From Phytoamicus setariae (GTDB lineage Bacteria; Pseudomonadota; Alphaproteobacteria; Rhizobiales; Rhizobiaceae), in assembly GCF_016722925.1 (NCBI RefSeq), contig NZ_JAEQNC010000018.1:1-64000 (forward strand): 64,000 nucleotides of DNA. Direction: 5' to 3'. The stretch's first letter is position 1. Every line of letters begins with the position of its first letter. Below the pieces are notes generated by a model, which was given only the letters and a program-made list of their open reading frames with translations, was not told the DNA's origin and did no database searches. The position numbers and the translations under genes were made by a program. Of the stretch, positions 18,247 through 27,259 are shown one piece after another.

Positions 18247-19488
18247 ATGACCCCTTCCTATTTCAAATTCGATCCTGCCACCCGCCGCCTCTCCCTCGAC
18301 GCCCGCGATCCGGCCTTTTACAGAAATCCAAACGCCGGCTATGCCGCCATGCATGCCGGCTCCCCGACCTTCTGGTGGGAAGAGCAGAACCAATGGTATT
18401 TTGCCGGCTATGATAATGTGAACGCCCTGCTCCGCGATCGCCGCTTCGGCCGTCAGATCACCCATGTCATGAGCCGCGAAGAACTCGGATGGCAGCCGCC
18501 CCAGCCTCATCTTGCCGATTTTGACCGCGCCGAATCCAAGTCGCTGCTGTCGCTGGAGCCGCCGGAACACACAAGACTGCGGACGCTTGTGAACCGCGCC
18601 TTCGTTTCCCGCCACATCGAGCGGCTGCGGCCGGAAATCACCGCACTCTGTCACAAACTGATCGACGGATTCGAAAAGGACGGCGGGACAGACCTGCTCG
18701 ACACCTTCGCCGAAGTGATCCCCGTGACCATTATCGCCAGCATGATCGGCGTGCCGCTCGACATGAGCCAGCAGCTGCTCGACTGGAGCCATGACTATGT
18801 GCGGATGTACATGTTCGGCAAGACCGAGGAAGACGAGCACAGGGCCAACAAGGCAGCCAGGGAATTCGCCGACTATGTGATCGGTCTGGCCGCTGAGCGC
18901 CGGGCCGAGCCCCGGGACGACCTTCTGTCGCTGATGTTGCAACCCGCCCGCGACGGGCAATACCTGACCGAGGAAGAACTCGTCTCGACCACGATCGTGC
19001 TGCTGAACGCCGGACACGAAGCAACGGTCCACCAGATCGGCAACGCGGTCAATCTCATCTTGAATTCGGGCCTCGATCCCAAGTCCCTGTTCGCCGATAG
19101 TGCGGCGACCGAGCGGACCATCGAAGAGTGCTTCCGCATCTCCGCGCCGGTCCACATTTTCAAGCGCTGGGCGCTCGAAGATCTTGAATTCGATGGTATT
19201 TCGCTGAAGAAAGGCGACGAGGTCGGCATGATCCTGGCCGCCGCCAATCTCGACCCCCGAAAGTTTCCGGATCCGCTGGAATTCAAGCCGAGCCGCGACG
19301 AAGGCGCCAACCTGTCGTTCGGTGCCGGCATCCACTTCTGCATCGGCGCGCCGCTGGCACGCCTTGAAATGCAGATCGCGCTGCCGATCCTTTTCGAGCG
19401 GCTTCCGACGATGCGGATCGCCAAGCCCGCCGTGGTCAAGGATGTCTATCACTTCCACGGGCTCGAGCGACTCGAGTTGGAGTGGTGA
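18247..19488 (+). CDS. Cytochrome P450
   Basis: A 413-residue soluble bacterial class I P450 monooxygenase. The heme-binding segment FGAGIHFCIG places the thiolate ligand at Cys365. The K-helix ExxR is ECFR, and the I-helix reads AGHEAT at residues 255-260. In it, the Thr that usually follows the acidic residue is Ala259, with Thr260 one place later, a variant seen in some alphaproteobacterial P450s. No ferredoxin or reductase gene adjoins it; the [2Fe-2S] ferredoxin at 29211 is a possible but unproven partner. The substrate is not predictable. It is transcribed convergently with the cupin-metY pair. Confidence 0.93.
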   Translation: MTPSYFKFDPATRRLSLDARDPAFYRNPNAGYAAMHAGSPTFWWEEQNQWYFAGYDNVNALLRDRRFGRQITHVMSREELGWQPPQPHLADFDRAESKSLLSLEPPEHTRLRTLVNRAFVSRHIERLRPEITALCHKLIDGFEKDGGTDLLDTFAEVIPVTIIASMIGVPLDMSQQLLDWSHDYVRMYMFGKTEEDEHRANKAAREFADYVIGLAAERRAEPRDDLLSLMLQPARDGQYLTEEELVSTTIVLLNAGHEATVHQIGNAVNLILNSGLDPKSLFADSAATERTIEECFRISAPVHIFKRWALEDLEFDGISLKKGDEVGMILAAANLDPRKFPDPLEFKPSRDEGANLSFGAGIHFCIGAPLARLEMQIALPILFERLPTMRIAKPAVVKDVYHFHGLERLELEW

Positions 19489-19502
19489 GCTATCAGCGTG
19501 GT

Positions 19503-19529
19503 CGTCTCACGTTGTATGAGTGTGAGACG
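19503..19529. terminator. Hairpin between the P450 and cupin genes
   Basis: The 8-bp stem CGTCTCAC (19503-19510) / GTGAGACG (19522-19529) with an 11-base loop lies just after the P450 stop in a convergent gap. There is no T-tract, so termination is only a possibility. Confidence 0.35.
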
Positions 19530-19557
19530 GCCTTACGCGAACAGTTTGGAGCCGGAC

Positions 19558-19902
19558 TCACGCCCGGATCACGTAGTCTTTCCGTGTTTTTTCAATGACT
19601 TCCCAGCTTCCCCTGAAACCCGGGCGAAGGATGTAGCTGTCGCCTGCTCTAAGGTGAACCGGCACGCCGCCATCTTCCGTCACCACAGAGTGACCTTCGA
19701 GAATGTGGAAATACTCCCACTCGTCATAGACGATCCGCCACTTGCCTGGCGTCGACTGCCAAATGCCGGCATAGAGGCCTCCTCCGGCCTCCTCGAGATT
19801 CCAGGTGGTGAAGACCGGACTGCCCTCAAGCAACCGGTCCGGCGCTGGTGCGCCGGTTTCCGGAGTGACCTTTGAAACATCGAAGGACAGGGCGTGGGTC
19901 AT
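19558..19902 (-). CDS. Cupin-domain protein (EutQ/DUF861-like)
   Basis: A 114-residue single-domain cupin. The first cupin motif region is EWEYFHILEGHSVVTEDGG near residues 61-79 and the second is LRAGDSYILRPGFRGSWEV near 84-102, ending in the aromatic-rich tail usual for this group. The usual metal-binding histidines are reduced to one, so metal use is uncertain. It overlaps the metY stop by four bases (ATGA) and is therefore co-translated with that gene. What it contributes to sulfur-amino-acid metabolism, if anything, is unknown. Confidence 0.8.
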   Translation of the reverse strand: MTHALSFDVSKVTPETGAPAPDRLLEGSPVFTTWNLEEAGGGLYAGIWQSTPGKWRIVYDEWEYFHILEGHSVVTEDGGVPVHLRAGDSYILRPGFRGSWEVIEKTRKDYVIRA

Positions 19903-21182
19903 GCCTTGGCCAAAGCCTGTTCGAGATCGGCGGTGATGTCAGAGACATCCTCGATACCGACCGAAAGACGAACGACATCCGGGCCTGCACCGGCTGCGAC
20001 CTGCTGTTCCGGGGTCAGCTGGCGATGGGTGGTGGAGGCCGGATGGATGACGAGCGAGCGGGTGTCGCCGATATTGGCAAGATGCGAGAAGAGCTTGAGG
20101 CTTTCCACGAAGTTCTTGCCCGATTCGTAGCCGCCCTTCAGGCCGAATGTGAATACCGCGCCAGCGCCCTTTGGCGAGTACTTCTGCTGCAGAGCGTGGT
20201 TCGGATCATCAGGAAGGCCGGCATAGTTGACCCACGACACCTTCGGATGCTTCTTCAGCCATTGGGCGACTGCCAGCGCGTTTTCGCAATGGCGCTGCAT
20301 GCGCAGCGGCAGCGTCTCGATGCCCGTTATCAGCAAAAACGCGTTCATCGGCGCTATTGTCGGGCCGAAGTCGCGCAGACCAAGCACGCGCGCGGCAATC
20401 GCAAACGCGATGTTGCCAAATGTCTGGTGCAGCACCACGCCGCCATATTCCGGACGCGGCTCGGACAGCATCGGATACTTGCCGGATTTCGACCAATCGA
20501 AGGTGCCGCCATCGACCAGCACGCCACCCATCGAATTGCCGTGGCCGCCCATGAATTTGGTCAGCGAATGCACGACGATATCGGCGCCGTGCTCCAGCGG
20601 ACGAACCAGGTAGGGCGACGCCATGGTGTTGTCGACGATCAACGGCAGGCCGTGCTTGTGGGCGATCTCTGCTATCGCGGCATTATCGACGAAGGTGCCG
20701 CCTGGATTGGCGAGGCTTTCGATGAACACTGCCTTGGTCTTGTCGTCGATCAGGGCTTCCATGGACGACGGATCTGATGTGTCCATCCAGCGAACGTTCC
20801 AGTCGAAGCTCTTGAAGGCGTGGCCGAACTGGTTGATCGAGCCGCCGTAAAGACGCTTTGCGGCGACGAAGTTGTCGCCCGGCTGCATGATGGTGTGGAA
20901 GATCAACAACTGCGCCGCATGGCCTGACGAAGTCGCCAGAGCGGCAGTGCCGCCTTCAAGCGCCGCGACACGTTCCTCGAGCACGGCCTGGGTCGGGTTC
21001 ATGATCCGGGTGTAGATGTTGCCGAACTGCTGCAGGCCGAAAAGGGCTGCGGCATGGTCGGCGTTGTCGAAGACAAAGCTGGTTGTTTGATAGATGGGCG
21101 TAATGCGCGCCTTGGTGGTCGGATCCGGCTGGGCGCCTGCATGGACGGCCAGTGTGGAAAATCCCGGATTGTCGTTGCTCAT
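19899..21182 (-). CDS. metY: O-acetylhomoserine sulfhydrylase / aminocarboxypropyltransferase
   Basis: A 427-residue PLP enzyme of the Cys/Met metabolism family. It makes homocysteine from O-acetyl- (or O-succinyl-) homoserine and sulfide in methionine biosynthesis. The N-terminal GFSTLAVHAGAQPDPTT, substrate loop IYTRIMNPT, and SLTKFMGGHG with the PLP lysine near residue 209 match MetY. The length fits MetY rather than the shorter MetZ/MetB group. A perfect AAGGAGG sits before the ATG. I looked for a SAM-II riboswitch, common before such genes in this group, and did not find one; a plain promoter lies at 21209-21237. Confidence 0.93.
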   Translation of the reverse strand: MSNDNPGFSTLAVHAGAQPDPTTKARITPIYQTTSFVFDNADHAAALFGLQQFGNIYTRIMNPTQAVLEERVAALEGGTAALATSSGHAAQLLIFHTIMQPGDNFVAAKRLYGGSINQFGHAFKSFDWNVRWMDTSDPSSMEALIDDKTKAVFIESLANPGGTFVDNAAIAEIAHKHGLPLIVDNTMASPYLVRPLEHGADIVVHSLTKFMGGHGNSMGGVLVDGGTFDWSKSGKYPMLSEPRPEYGGVVLHQTFGNIAFAIAARVLGLRDFGPTIAPMNAFLLITGIETLPLRMQRHCENALAVAQWLKKHPKVSWVNYAGLPDDPNHALQQKYSPKGAGAVFTFGLKGGYESGKNFVESLKLFSHLANIGDTRSLVIHPASTTHRQLTPEQQVAAGAGPDVVRLSVGIEDVSDITADLEQALAKA

Positions 21183-21208
21183 GAATTCCTCCTTATTATG
21201 TGTTTGGG

Positions 21209-21237
21209 ATCATAGCGATTTCGAAAACGATGTTAAG
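21209..21237 (-). promoter_or_regulatory. Candidate promoter of metY
   Basis: On the minus strand CTTAAC (21232-21237), 16 bases, then CTATGAT (21209-21215) lies about 27 bases before the metY start. This is close to the rhizobial housekeeping pattern CTTGAC-N17-CTATAT. The rest of 21238-21566 holds nothing I can assign. Confidence 0.45.
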
Positions 21238-21566
21238 TCTCCCCGCGTTCAGTGCGCGCTCGTGCCACGCTCGGAACCTTGCTGTCCACAGGGACAAGAC
21301 TATTGTAGGAAATTGTCGACTGATTGCGTGGGCAAATCCATGCGCAGGCAGATGGGGATTGCGAAAATAATTCCCCGTTCGGCCGGATTACCAGCACGTC
21401 CTTGTCGAAGTAAGAATATGGGAAACAACGAATGCGCGTGAAAATAAAGTCCTACAGCACACTCCGAGATGCACAACGGCAGCAACTCGATGCGCAAAAA
21501 AGCTGCATGCAGCCCTAAGCGGGTTGCATCACCTGTGCGAGCACCGGCGGCCGCTAGCCGTCGTCA

Positions 21567-21986
21567 TTACTCGTCGCGATAGACCTTCTCGCGACGCTCG
21601 TGACGCTCTTGCGCCTCGATCGACAGTGTCGCGATTGGTCGCGCATCCAGCCGCTTCAGGCTGATCGGCTCGCCAGTTTCCTCGCAGAAACCGTACGTGC
21701 CATCGTCTATCCGCTGAACAGCAGCATCGATTTTGGAAATCAGTTTGCGCTGACGATCGCGCGCCCTGAGTTCGATTGCCCTGTCAGTTTCTGACGATGC
21801 ACGGTCGGCCAGATCGGGATGGTTTGCGCTCTCTTCGGCAAGATGGCCCAGAGTTTCACGCGCCTCGCGTAGGATGTCATTCTTCCAGGCAATCAACTTA
21901 GTCCGGAAATAGGCACGCTGCTTCGAGTTCATGAACTCTTCATTTTCAGAGGGAACATAGTTCGCAAGATCGATATTCTCACTCAA
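21567..21986 (-). CDS. dksA: DksA-family RNA polymerase-binding regulator, single-cysteine type
   Basis: A 139-residue secondary-channel transcription factor that works with ppGpp in the stringent response. The coiled-coil tip has the expected acidic motif DLADRASSET near residues 58-67. The zinc-finger region keeps only Cys101; the other three cysteine positions read Thr104, Ser122 and Ala125, so classical zinc binding is lost. Single-cysteine forms are known in alphaproteobacteria and can still be active. The TTG at 21986 has AGGAG seven bases upstream and gives the length usual for rhizobia; there is no ATG at this position. Confidence 0.9.
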   Translation of the reverse strand: MSENIDLANYVPSENEEFMNSKQRAYFRTKLIAWKNDILREARETLGHLAEESANHPDLADRASSETDRAIELRARDRQRKLISKIDAAVQRIDDGTYGFCEETGEPISLKRLDARPIATLSIEAQERHERREKVYRDE

Positions 21987-22022
21987 CGCGATTCTCCTGA
22001 GGAACAACCCGTACAAGGCGGC

Positions 22023-22051
22023 TCTATAGCTCCAGAGGCCCTTCAATTCAA
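22023..22051 (-). promoter_or_regulatory. Candidate sigma-70 promoter of dksA
   Basis: On the minus strand TTGAAT (22046-22051), 17 bases, TATAGA (22023-22028) would start transcription about 30 bases before the TTG start codon. The divergent stretch 22052-22363 is AT-rich around 22060-22130 and should hold the promoter of the phosphatase gene. Confidence 0.5.
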
Positions 22052-22363
22052 GTTGAAATAGACAAAATATTCATTTTTAAGAGTGTCGTAATTTTATGCT
22101 AAGTGATTATTTTTTTGTCATATTTCCGAAACATGCGGCAGAACTTTCCCACAGATATCGGAATCCATGTCAGATTGACCCCAGTAACTTGCCGGCTCAT
22201 CCTGATACGCAGTTGTTCCTATTTGGTTGCTGTTTTCGTTTCAGCCTGCTCTGCCCAAAGGCGCAACGCATGCTTTCGCCCTCGATTGACCGGGGGCTAC
22301 CCATGGCTATAACGGCAGACGCATCGAGATAGTTCCAGCATCGGAAGGCACCGGCGAACCTGA

Positions 22364-22876
22364 ATGGCGACTGATACAGGAGATGTTTTCCGGCTCCATC
22401 TGATGCGGCATGCACATGCCGCATGGCCTGCAGCCGGCACCCGCGATTTTGACAGGCCGCTGGATCAACGCGGGCGCGCAGAAGCCCTTGATGTGGCCCG
22501 GCAGGCGCATGCGCTCGGTTTGCAGCCGCGTCATGTCGTGGCGTCCCCCGCACAAAGATGCCTCGAAACGGCGGCGATTTTTACCGAGGTCGCCGGCGGG
22601 CCGCAGCCCCATTTCGAAGGCGCACTCTACTCCGAAGGAGTGGAGGCCTATCTCGCACAAATCCGGCAGCACCGGCACGAGGGCAGCCTGCTGCTGGTTG
22701 GTCACAATCCGATGATCGAAGGGCTTGCAAGCATGTTGATGGCCAGCGGCCCTGCGGAAACCGCGCTTGCATTCGGTTATCCGACAGCCGGCTTGCTCAG
22801 TCTCGAATTCGCCAGTCCCCTGCCCGCCGACCTCCTGCACAAAGGCAAACCAATCGGCCTGCTGACGGCGAGTTGA
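22364..22876 (+). CDS. SixA-like phosphohistidine phosphatase
   Basis: A 170-residue histidine-phosphatase-superfamily protein. The catalytic RHG-type motif is LMRHAHA, with Arg15 and His16, and the second histidine lies in VGHNP near residue 117. The family member SixA removes phosphate from phosphohistidine in phosphotransfer proteins. Here the target could be a nitrogen-PTS protein or a histidine phosphotransferase, but nothing nearby says which. The gene lies 54 bases ahead of ycjX in the same direction, suggesting an operon sixA-ycjX-ycjF. Confidence 0.85.
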   Translation: MATDTGDVFRLHLMRHAHAAWPAAGTRDFDRPLDQRGRAEALDVARQAHALGLQPRHVVASPAQRCLETAAIFTEVAGGPQPHFEGALYSEGVEAYLAQIRQHRHEGSLLLVGHNPMIEGLASMLMASGPAETALAFGYPTAGLLSLEFASPLPADLLHKGKPIGLLTAS

Positions 22877-22930
22877 TCGCGACGCAGACGAACCTATATC
22901 TCGATCAGCACTTGCGAATGGGATCACGTC

Positions 22931-24394
22931 TTGCCACCATCACCGACCAACATCGCCGATGAAGCGATCATTGCCTTCGAAAACCTGGCCGACAAGGCAA
23001 GCGGCATTCTCAATCCCTCACTGAGACTGGGCGTGACCGGACTTTCCCGAGCGGGCAAGACGGTGTTCATTTCCGCACTGATCCACAATCTCATTAATGA
23101 CGGCCGCCTGCCCCTGTTCGAAGCAAAGCGCGCAGGACGGATAAAAGCAGTGCGGCTCGAGGAGCAACCCGACGATGCGGTGCCCCGCTTCCAGTACGAG
23201 GATCACATTCGTGCGTTGATCGGCAAGCGGCTATGGCCTGATTCGACAAAGGCGATTTCCGAACTACGGCTGACGATCGAATTCGAGAGCGCCAGCGCCT
23301 GGAGCCGGATGTTTTCGGCTGGCAAGCTGTCTATCGATATCGTCGACTACCCTGGCGAATGGCTGATGGACCTGCCGTTGCTGGAGCAGGATTACCGAAC
23401 TTTCTCGGAAAACGCTGTAAAGCTGGCTTCTACCGGCTCCCGCCGCCCGCTCGGGGCGAACTGGACGGCACTTGCCGCCGGAATCGATCCGGATGCTCCG
23501 GCCGATGAAATGAAGGCGCGCGATCTCGCGGTCGCATTCACGGCCTATCTCAAAGCCTGCAAGGATGACAAGCACTCGTTCTCGGCGCTGGCGCCGGGGC
23601 GCTTCCTGATGCCCGGCGACCTCGACGGCTCACCTGCACTGACCTTCGCGCCACTGCTGCAGTTTGCCGATGGCAGGCCCGCAAAAGGCAGTTTCCACGC
23701 CATGATGGAACGGCGCTACGAGGCCTACAAGACCCATGTGGTCAAACCCTTCTTCCGCGAGCACTTTGCCCGCCTCGACCGCCAGATTGTGCTTGTCGAC
23801 ACGCTTCAGGCAATCAATCGAGGGCCAGAGGCACTTGCAGATCTGGAAAGTGCGCTCGGAGACGTGCTGTCGTCGTTCCGGCCGGGCACCAACTCGTTCC
23901 TGTCGTCGTTCTTTACGCGGAAAATCGACCGCGTGCTGGTAGCGGCCACCAAGGCTGATCATCTGCATCACGAAAGCCATGACAGGTTGGAGGCGATTAC
24001 CAGACGGCTCGTCGATCGCGCGATTGCCAATATCGGGCGCTCCGGTGCCGGTATTGAAGTGCTGGCACTGGCCTCGGTGCGAGCAACGCGAGAGGCATCC
24101 GTTACTCGCGATGGCGAAAAGCTTCCCGTCATCGTCGGAACGCCGATCGAGAACGAGGAGATCGGCGGTGAAATTTTCGACGGCGAACGCAAGACAGCCA
24201 TTTTCCCCGGCGATCTGCCTGAGAATCCCGACATTTTCTTCGACAAGCGTGCTTCGGAGGACTTGCCGAGCATCAATGCGGTCAGATTCCGGCCACCGGA
24301 GCTCGAAGACACCGGTGGTGGCATCAAGCTGTCGCTGCCGCATATCCGCCTCGACCGCGCCTTACAATTCCTTATCGGAGACCGGCTGGCATGA
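22931..24394 (+). CDS. ycjX: YcjX-family P-loop GTPase-like protein
   Basis: A 487-residue DUF463/YcjX protein. The P-loop GLSRAGKT is at residues 37-44 and a DxxG-like switch region is at DIVDYPGEW near 136. Homologues in other proteobacteria accompany phage-shock or envelope-stress genes, but their biochemical role is poorly defined. The start codon is TTG with GGGA upstream; no ATG occurs in the first 80 codons of the conserved region. It overlaps ycjF by four bases (ATGA), so the two are translationally coupled. Confidence 0.9.
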   Translation: MPPSPTNIADEAIIAFENLADKASGILNPSLRLGVTGLSRAGKTVFISALIHNLINDGRLPLFEAKRAGRIKAVRLEEQPDDAVPRFQYEDHIRALIGKRLWPDSTKAISELRLTIEFESASAWSRMFSAGKLSIDIVDYPGEWLMDLPLLEQDYRTFSENAVKLASTGSRRPLGANWTALAAGIDPDAPADEMKARDLAVAFTAYLKACKDDKHSFSALAPGRFLMPGDLDGSPALTFAPLLQFADGRPAKGSFHAMMERRYEAYKTHVVKPFFREHFARLDRQIVLVDTLQAINRGPEALADLESALGDVLSSFRPGTNSFLSSFFTRKIDRVLVAATKADHLHHESHDRLEAITRRLVDRAIANIGRSGAGIEVLALASVRATREASVTRDGEKLPVIVGTPIENEEIGGEIFDGERKTAIFPGDLPENPDIFFDKRASEDLPSINAVRFRPPELEDTGGGIKLSLPHIRLDRALQFLIGDRLA

Positions 24395-25443
24395 CCGACG
24401 ACACCGGAAAAACACGCCGCAAGCCCCAGGCCTTCGCTTTCGAGCCGGAAGCCAAAGGGCTGGAAAAGAAACCCATTGCGAGAACGCCCACCTCGTTTGA
24501 TGCCAATGTCATCATGACGCCAGACGAGGAGGATCCGTTTCTCTCCGGCAGCGATGTGCCAGCGCTTGAGGTCGCGACGCCTTCGAAAAAGGGGTTCTCT
24601 TTCCTCAGCCTGTTCATGGCGGCTTTTGGCGTGCTGCTATCGGCTGCGTTGGGTCTCTGGATCGATGGGCTGATCCGCGACCTGTTCAGCCGGGCGGACT
24701 GGCTTGGCTATGCGGCGATAGCCGCCACTGCCCTGGCCGTGTTCGCGGTTCTGGCTATGGCCGCCCGCGAACTCGTGGGCCTTAGGCGCCTCACCTCCGT
24801 GCAGGCACTCAAGGCGGAAGCCGAAGTCGCCGCACTCGACCGGCAACCTGCCCACGCACGCGCCGTCGTCGACAGGCTTGTCCGGCTCTCGGTGACAAAC
24901 CCGGCGACAGCCAAAGGCCGGCAGCGTCTGGCCGCAACCGCCGATGACATCATCGATTCGAAGGGGCTGCTCGACCTTGCAGAACTGGAACTGCTGGAAC
25001 CGGCAGACCGGCGTGCGCGCCAGCTCGTACTGGCCGCATCCAAGCGCGTATCGATCGTGACAGCCGTCAGTCCACGCGCACTTGTCGATCTTGGCTACGT
25101 CCTGTTCGAAGCCACAAAGCTCATCCGCGCGGTCGCCGAAACCTATGGGACCCATCCCGGCAAACTCGGAATGCTGCGGCTGTTCCGCGATGTCATCGCC
25201 CATCTGGCAGTCACCGGCTCAATAGCAATTGGCGATGGAATTGTGCAGCAGTTACTCGGGCATGGACTCGCATCAAAGGTATCGGCTCGACTGGGAGAAG
25301 GTGTTGTCAATGGATTGATGACGGCGCGCATCGGTATCGCCGCGATGGATCTCTTGCGCCCACTGCCCTTCAAAGCTGTGAAGCGGCCGGGAATTTCCGA
25401 TTTTATCGGTGATTTGACCGGCACTTCAAGCAACAGCCAATGA
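24391..25443 (+). CDS. ycjF: YcjF-family membrane protein (DUF697)
   Basis: A 350-residue inner-membrane protein that always travels with YcjX. A polar N-terminal region of about 70 residues precedes two adjacent membrane segments (FLSLFMAAFGVLLSAALGLW near 71 and YAAIAATALAVFAVLAM near 108). The C-terminal conserved region, about residues 200-330, contains DLGYVLFEATKLIRAVAETYG. The YcjX-YcjF pair probably acts at the inner membrane under envelope stress, by analogy only. No psp genes are present here. Confidence 0.88.
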   Translation: MTDDTGKTRRKPQAFAFEPEAKGLEKKPIARTPTSFDANVIMTPDEEDPFLSGSDVPALEVATPSKKGFSFLSLFMAAFGVLLSAALGLWIDGLIRDLFSRADWLGYAAIAATALAVFAVLAMAARELVGLRRLTSVQALKAEAEVAALDRQPAHARAVVDRLVRLSVTNPATAKGRQRLAATADDIIDSKGLLDLAELELLEPADRRARQLVLAASKRVSIVTAVSPRALVDLGYVLFEATKLIRAVAETYGTHPGKLGMLRLFRDVIAHLAVTGSIAIGDGIVQQLLGHGLASKVSARLGEGVVNGLMTARIGIAAMDLLRPLPFKAVKRPGISDFIGDLTGTSSNSQ

Positions 25444-25639
25444 AAATGCCTGTTTTACACGGGTGGCATCAACACAACAGTCTGTAAAATTGCGCAGGCT
25501 CGCCATACCCTTTAGTAATGTTCTCAATCGACGCGCCATTGCCCAAAGCAGTTAATTGTGTTTAAGAGAAACCCTCCATTAACCATTATCGGCGAAGACT
25601 GCCGACAGGTATTGTTTAAGCTCACCGAAGGGAAGCTTC

Positions 25640-26185
25640 ATGTTTTCGCTGTTGAAACCGTCCAATCTCTTGGCAGCCGCATTCGGTGCAGCGCTGCTGG
25701 CGACGGCAATGCCGGCTACAGCTGGAAGCCGTGACAAGATCTTCTTCCAGGGCGTGGCCGGCGAATGGAACGGCCCCGGCGAAATCGTTGCCGGCAAGTA
25801 CAAAGGTACAAAGTTCAACTGCAAGCTGACCGGCGTTCCGGAAGAAAAGAACACCGGGATTACACTTGATGGTTACTGCCGCGTCGGCGTTTTCAAGCAG
25901 CCGATGAAGGCTGTCATCAAAGCCGCAGGCCGCAGCTATAAGGGCCAGTTCCTCGATGGCGCCGAAGGTAAGGGCCTCGACATCGTCTCCGGAAATGTTT
26001 CCGGCCAGAAGATGGTCGTCGGCATTTCCCGTCAGCGCCTCAACGGTGCGATGATTGCGCGGCTGCAGGGCGAAAATACGATGACCGTAACGATTTCGGT
26101 GAAGGTCGAGGATCAGATGATCCCGGTTATTGGCATGAACCTGAACCGCGAAACCGAAGAGATTGCGGTCGGCTCGATCAAGTAG
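25640..26185 (+). CDS. Secreted hypothetical protein (181 aa)
   Basis: A 181-residue protein with a clear signal peptide (LLAAAFGAALLATAMPATAG, cleavage near residue 28). The mature part is basic, beta-rich and soluble, with KIFFQGVAGEWNGPGEI, two cysteines near residues 59 and 77, and a repetitive glycine-rich middle (YKGQFLDGAEGKG). I recognise no family with a known function. It is a single gene with GGAAG just before the ATG, and a TTAACCAT motif near 25577 upstream that resembles a CtrA half-site. A strong terminator follows. Confidence 0.75.
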   Translation: MFSLLKPSNLLAAAFGAALLATAMPATAGSRDKIFFQGVAGEWNGPGEIVAGKYKGTKFNCKLTGVPEEKNTGITLDGYCRVGVFKQPMKAVIKAAGRSYKGQFLDGAEGKGLDIVSGNVSGQKMVVGISRQRLNGAMIARLQGENTMTVTISVKVEDQMIPVIGMNLNRETEEIAVGSIK

Positions 26186-26207
26186 TCGATACGCCAGAAA
26201 TTCTGAC

Positions 26208-26236
26208 AAAGCCGGGTGCTGAGCCCGGCTTTTTCG
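26208..26236 (+). terminator. Rho-independent terminator
   Basis: The stem AAGCCGGG (26209-26216) / CCCGGCTT, followed by TTTTT, lies about 25 bases after the stop of the secreted protein gene. It may also stop folK transcription coming from the other side. Confidence 0.85.
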
Positions 26237-26361
26237 TTTCCGGAAGCTGCCTCGTGCAGCATACCAGCAGCACAGCGGGCGTGGACTGCTCGCAGCACCG
26301 GAAGAAGATGGCTTAAATCTACGCTGGCCCTATTTCCGAGAACTCGGCTATCGCTGAAAAA

Positions 26362-26892
26362 TCAGAGCCCGTCGTGGGAAACTTTTGACCACCAGTCGCG
26401 CGCCTGATCGGCAACTTCGATTCCCGCCTTGTCGGCATCGTCTAGCCAGCCCGTTACGGACCTTCCGTCAATCACGAGATCCGGCGCTATATCGGCGAGA
26501 GGCATCAGCACGAAGCCGCGATCCTTCATGCGCGGATGCGGCAGGGTCAACCGTTCGTCGGCGAGAATTTCCCCTTCATAGGCAAGGACATCAATATCAA
26601 GGGTGCGGGGGCCCCAGCGTTCCTGGCGGACGCGCTTCATCGCCCGCTCGATATCGAGGCAGAGCTCCAGCAGATCAAACGGAGGGAGGTTTGTCTGCAC
26701 CGCGGCCGCCGCGTTGAAAAACCAGGCCTGATCGGTCTTGCCCCATGGAGGCGTACGATAGAGCCGCGAAACGGCCACAAGGCTGCAATCGGCAGCCTGG
26801 TCCAGCCGCCGCAACGCCTCGCTCATGGATGCGATGGGATCACCGACATTGCCACCAAGACCCAGCCAGGCAGTACGACTGTTGTCACTCAC
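26362..26892 (-). CDS. folK: 2-amino-4-hydroxy-6-hydroxymethyldihydropteridine diphosphokinase
   Basis: A 176-residue HPPK that pyrophosphorylates the pterin alcohol before dihydropteroate synthesis. The N-terminal AWLGLGGNVGDP, the central SRLYRTPPWG and the signature RWGPRTLDIDVL followed by LTLPHPRMKDRGFVLMPL are all present. I chose the GTG at 26892, which overlaps the folB stop by eight bases; an ATG 19 codons upstream would lie deep inside folB. It is the last gene of folP-folB-folK. The three consecutive pathway enzymes are encoded together and coupled by overlaps. Confidence 0.93.
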   Translation of the reverse strand: MSDNSRTAWLGLGGNVGDPIASMSEALRRLDQAADCSLVAVSRLYRTPPWGKTDQAWFFNAAAAVQTNLPPFDLLELCLDIERAMKRVRQERWGPRTLDIDVLAYEGEILADERLTLPHPRMKDRGFVLMPLADIAPDLVIDGRSVTGWLDDADKAGIEVADQARDWWSKVSHDGL

Positions 26893-27259
26893 CTGCACGA
26901 TGCTCGACGCTGACCTGCACATAGTCGAGCACGCCCGCGACCGGTGCATTCGGCTTTCTCAGGGTGATCTTGGCACGACAAATCTGCGGAAACTGTGCTT
27001 CCAGCGACTTGGCGATATCGATCGCAAGTGCTTCGATCAGGAAGTATCTCCGACCGGTGACGATCTTCTCGATAACCTTGAAAGCGACACCATAGTCGAC
27101 CGTGGAATCGAGCGCATCATTCTCAAGAGGGCCGGCCGGCCGCACTTCAAGCTCTGCATCGACGAAGAAGCGCTGGCCCAGTACCTCCTCTTCGTCCATC
27201 ACGCCGTGACGGGCGAAAAATGCACAGTTGGCAAGGGTAATCGTATAGGTGCCGCTCAT
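26885..27259 (-). CDS. folB: Dihydroneopterin aldolase
   Basis: A 124-residue enzyme that cleaves dihydroneopterin to the 6-hydroxymethyl pterin used by FolK. Typical features are the N-terminal ITLANCAFFARHGV with its HG motif, the central LDSTVDYGV, and the C-terminal TLRKPNAPV, which forms part of the tunnel of the octamer. The ATG overlaps the folP stop by four bases, placing it firmly in the folate operon. Confidence 0.95.
   Translation of the reverse strand: MSGTYTITLANCAFFARHGVMDEEEVLGQRFFVDAELEVRPAGPLENDALDSTVDYGVAFKVIEKIVTGRRYFLIEALAIDIAKSLEAQFPQICRAKITLRKPNAPVAGVLDYVQVSVEHRAGE

Noticed and set aside
21183-21566. SAM-II riboswitch before metY
   Set aside because: I looked for the pseudoknot core sequences on the minus strand and did not find them.
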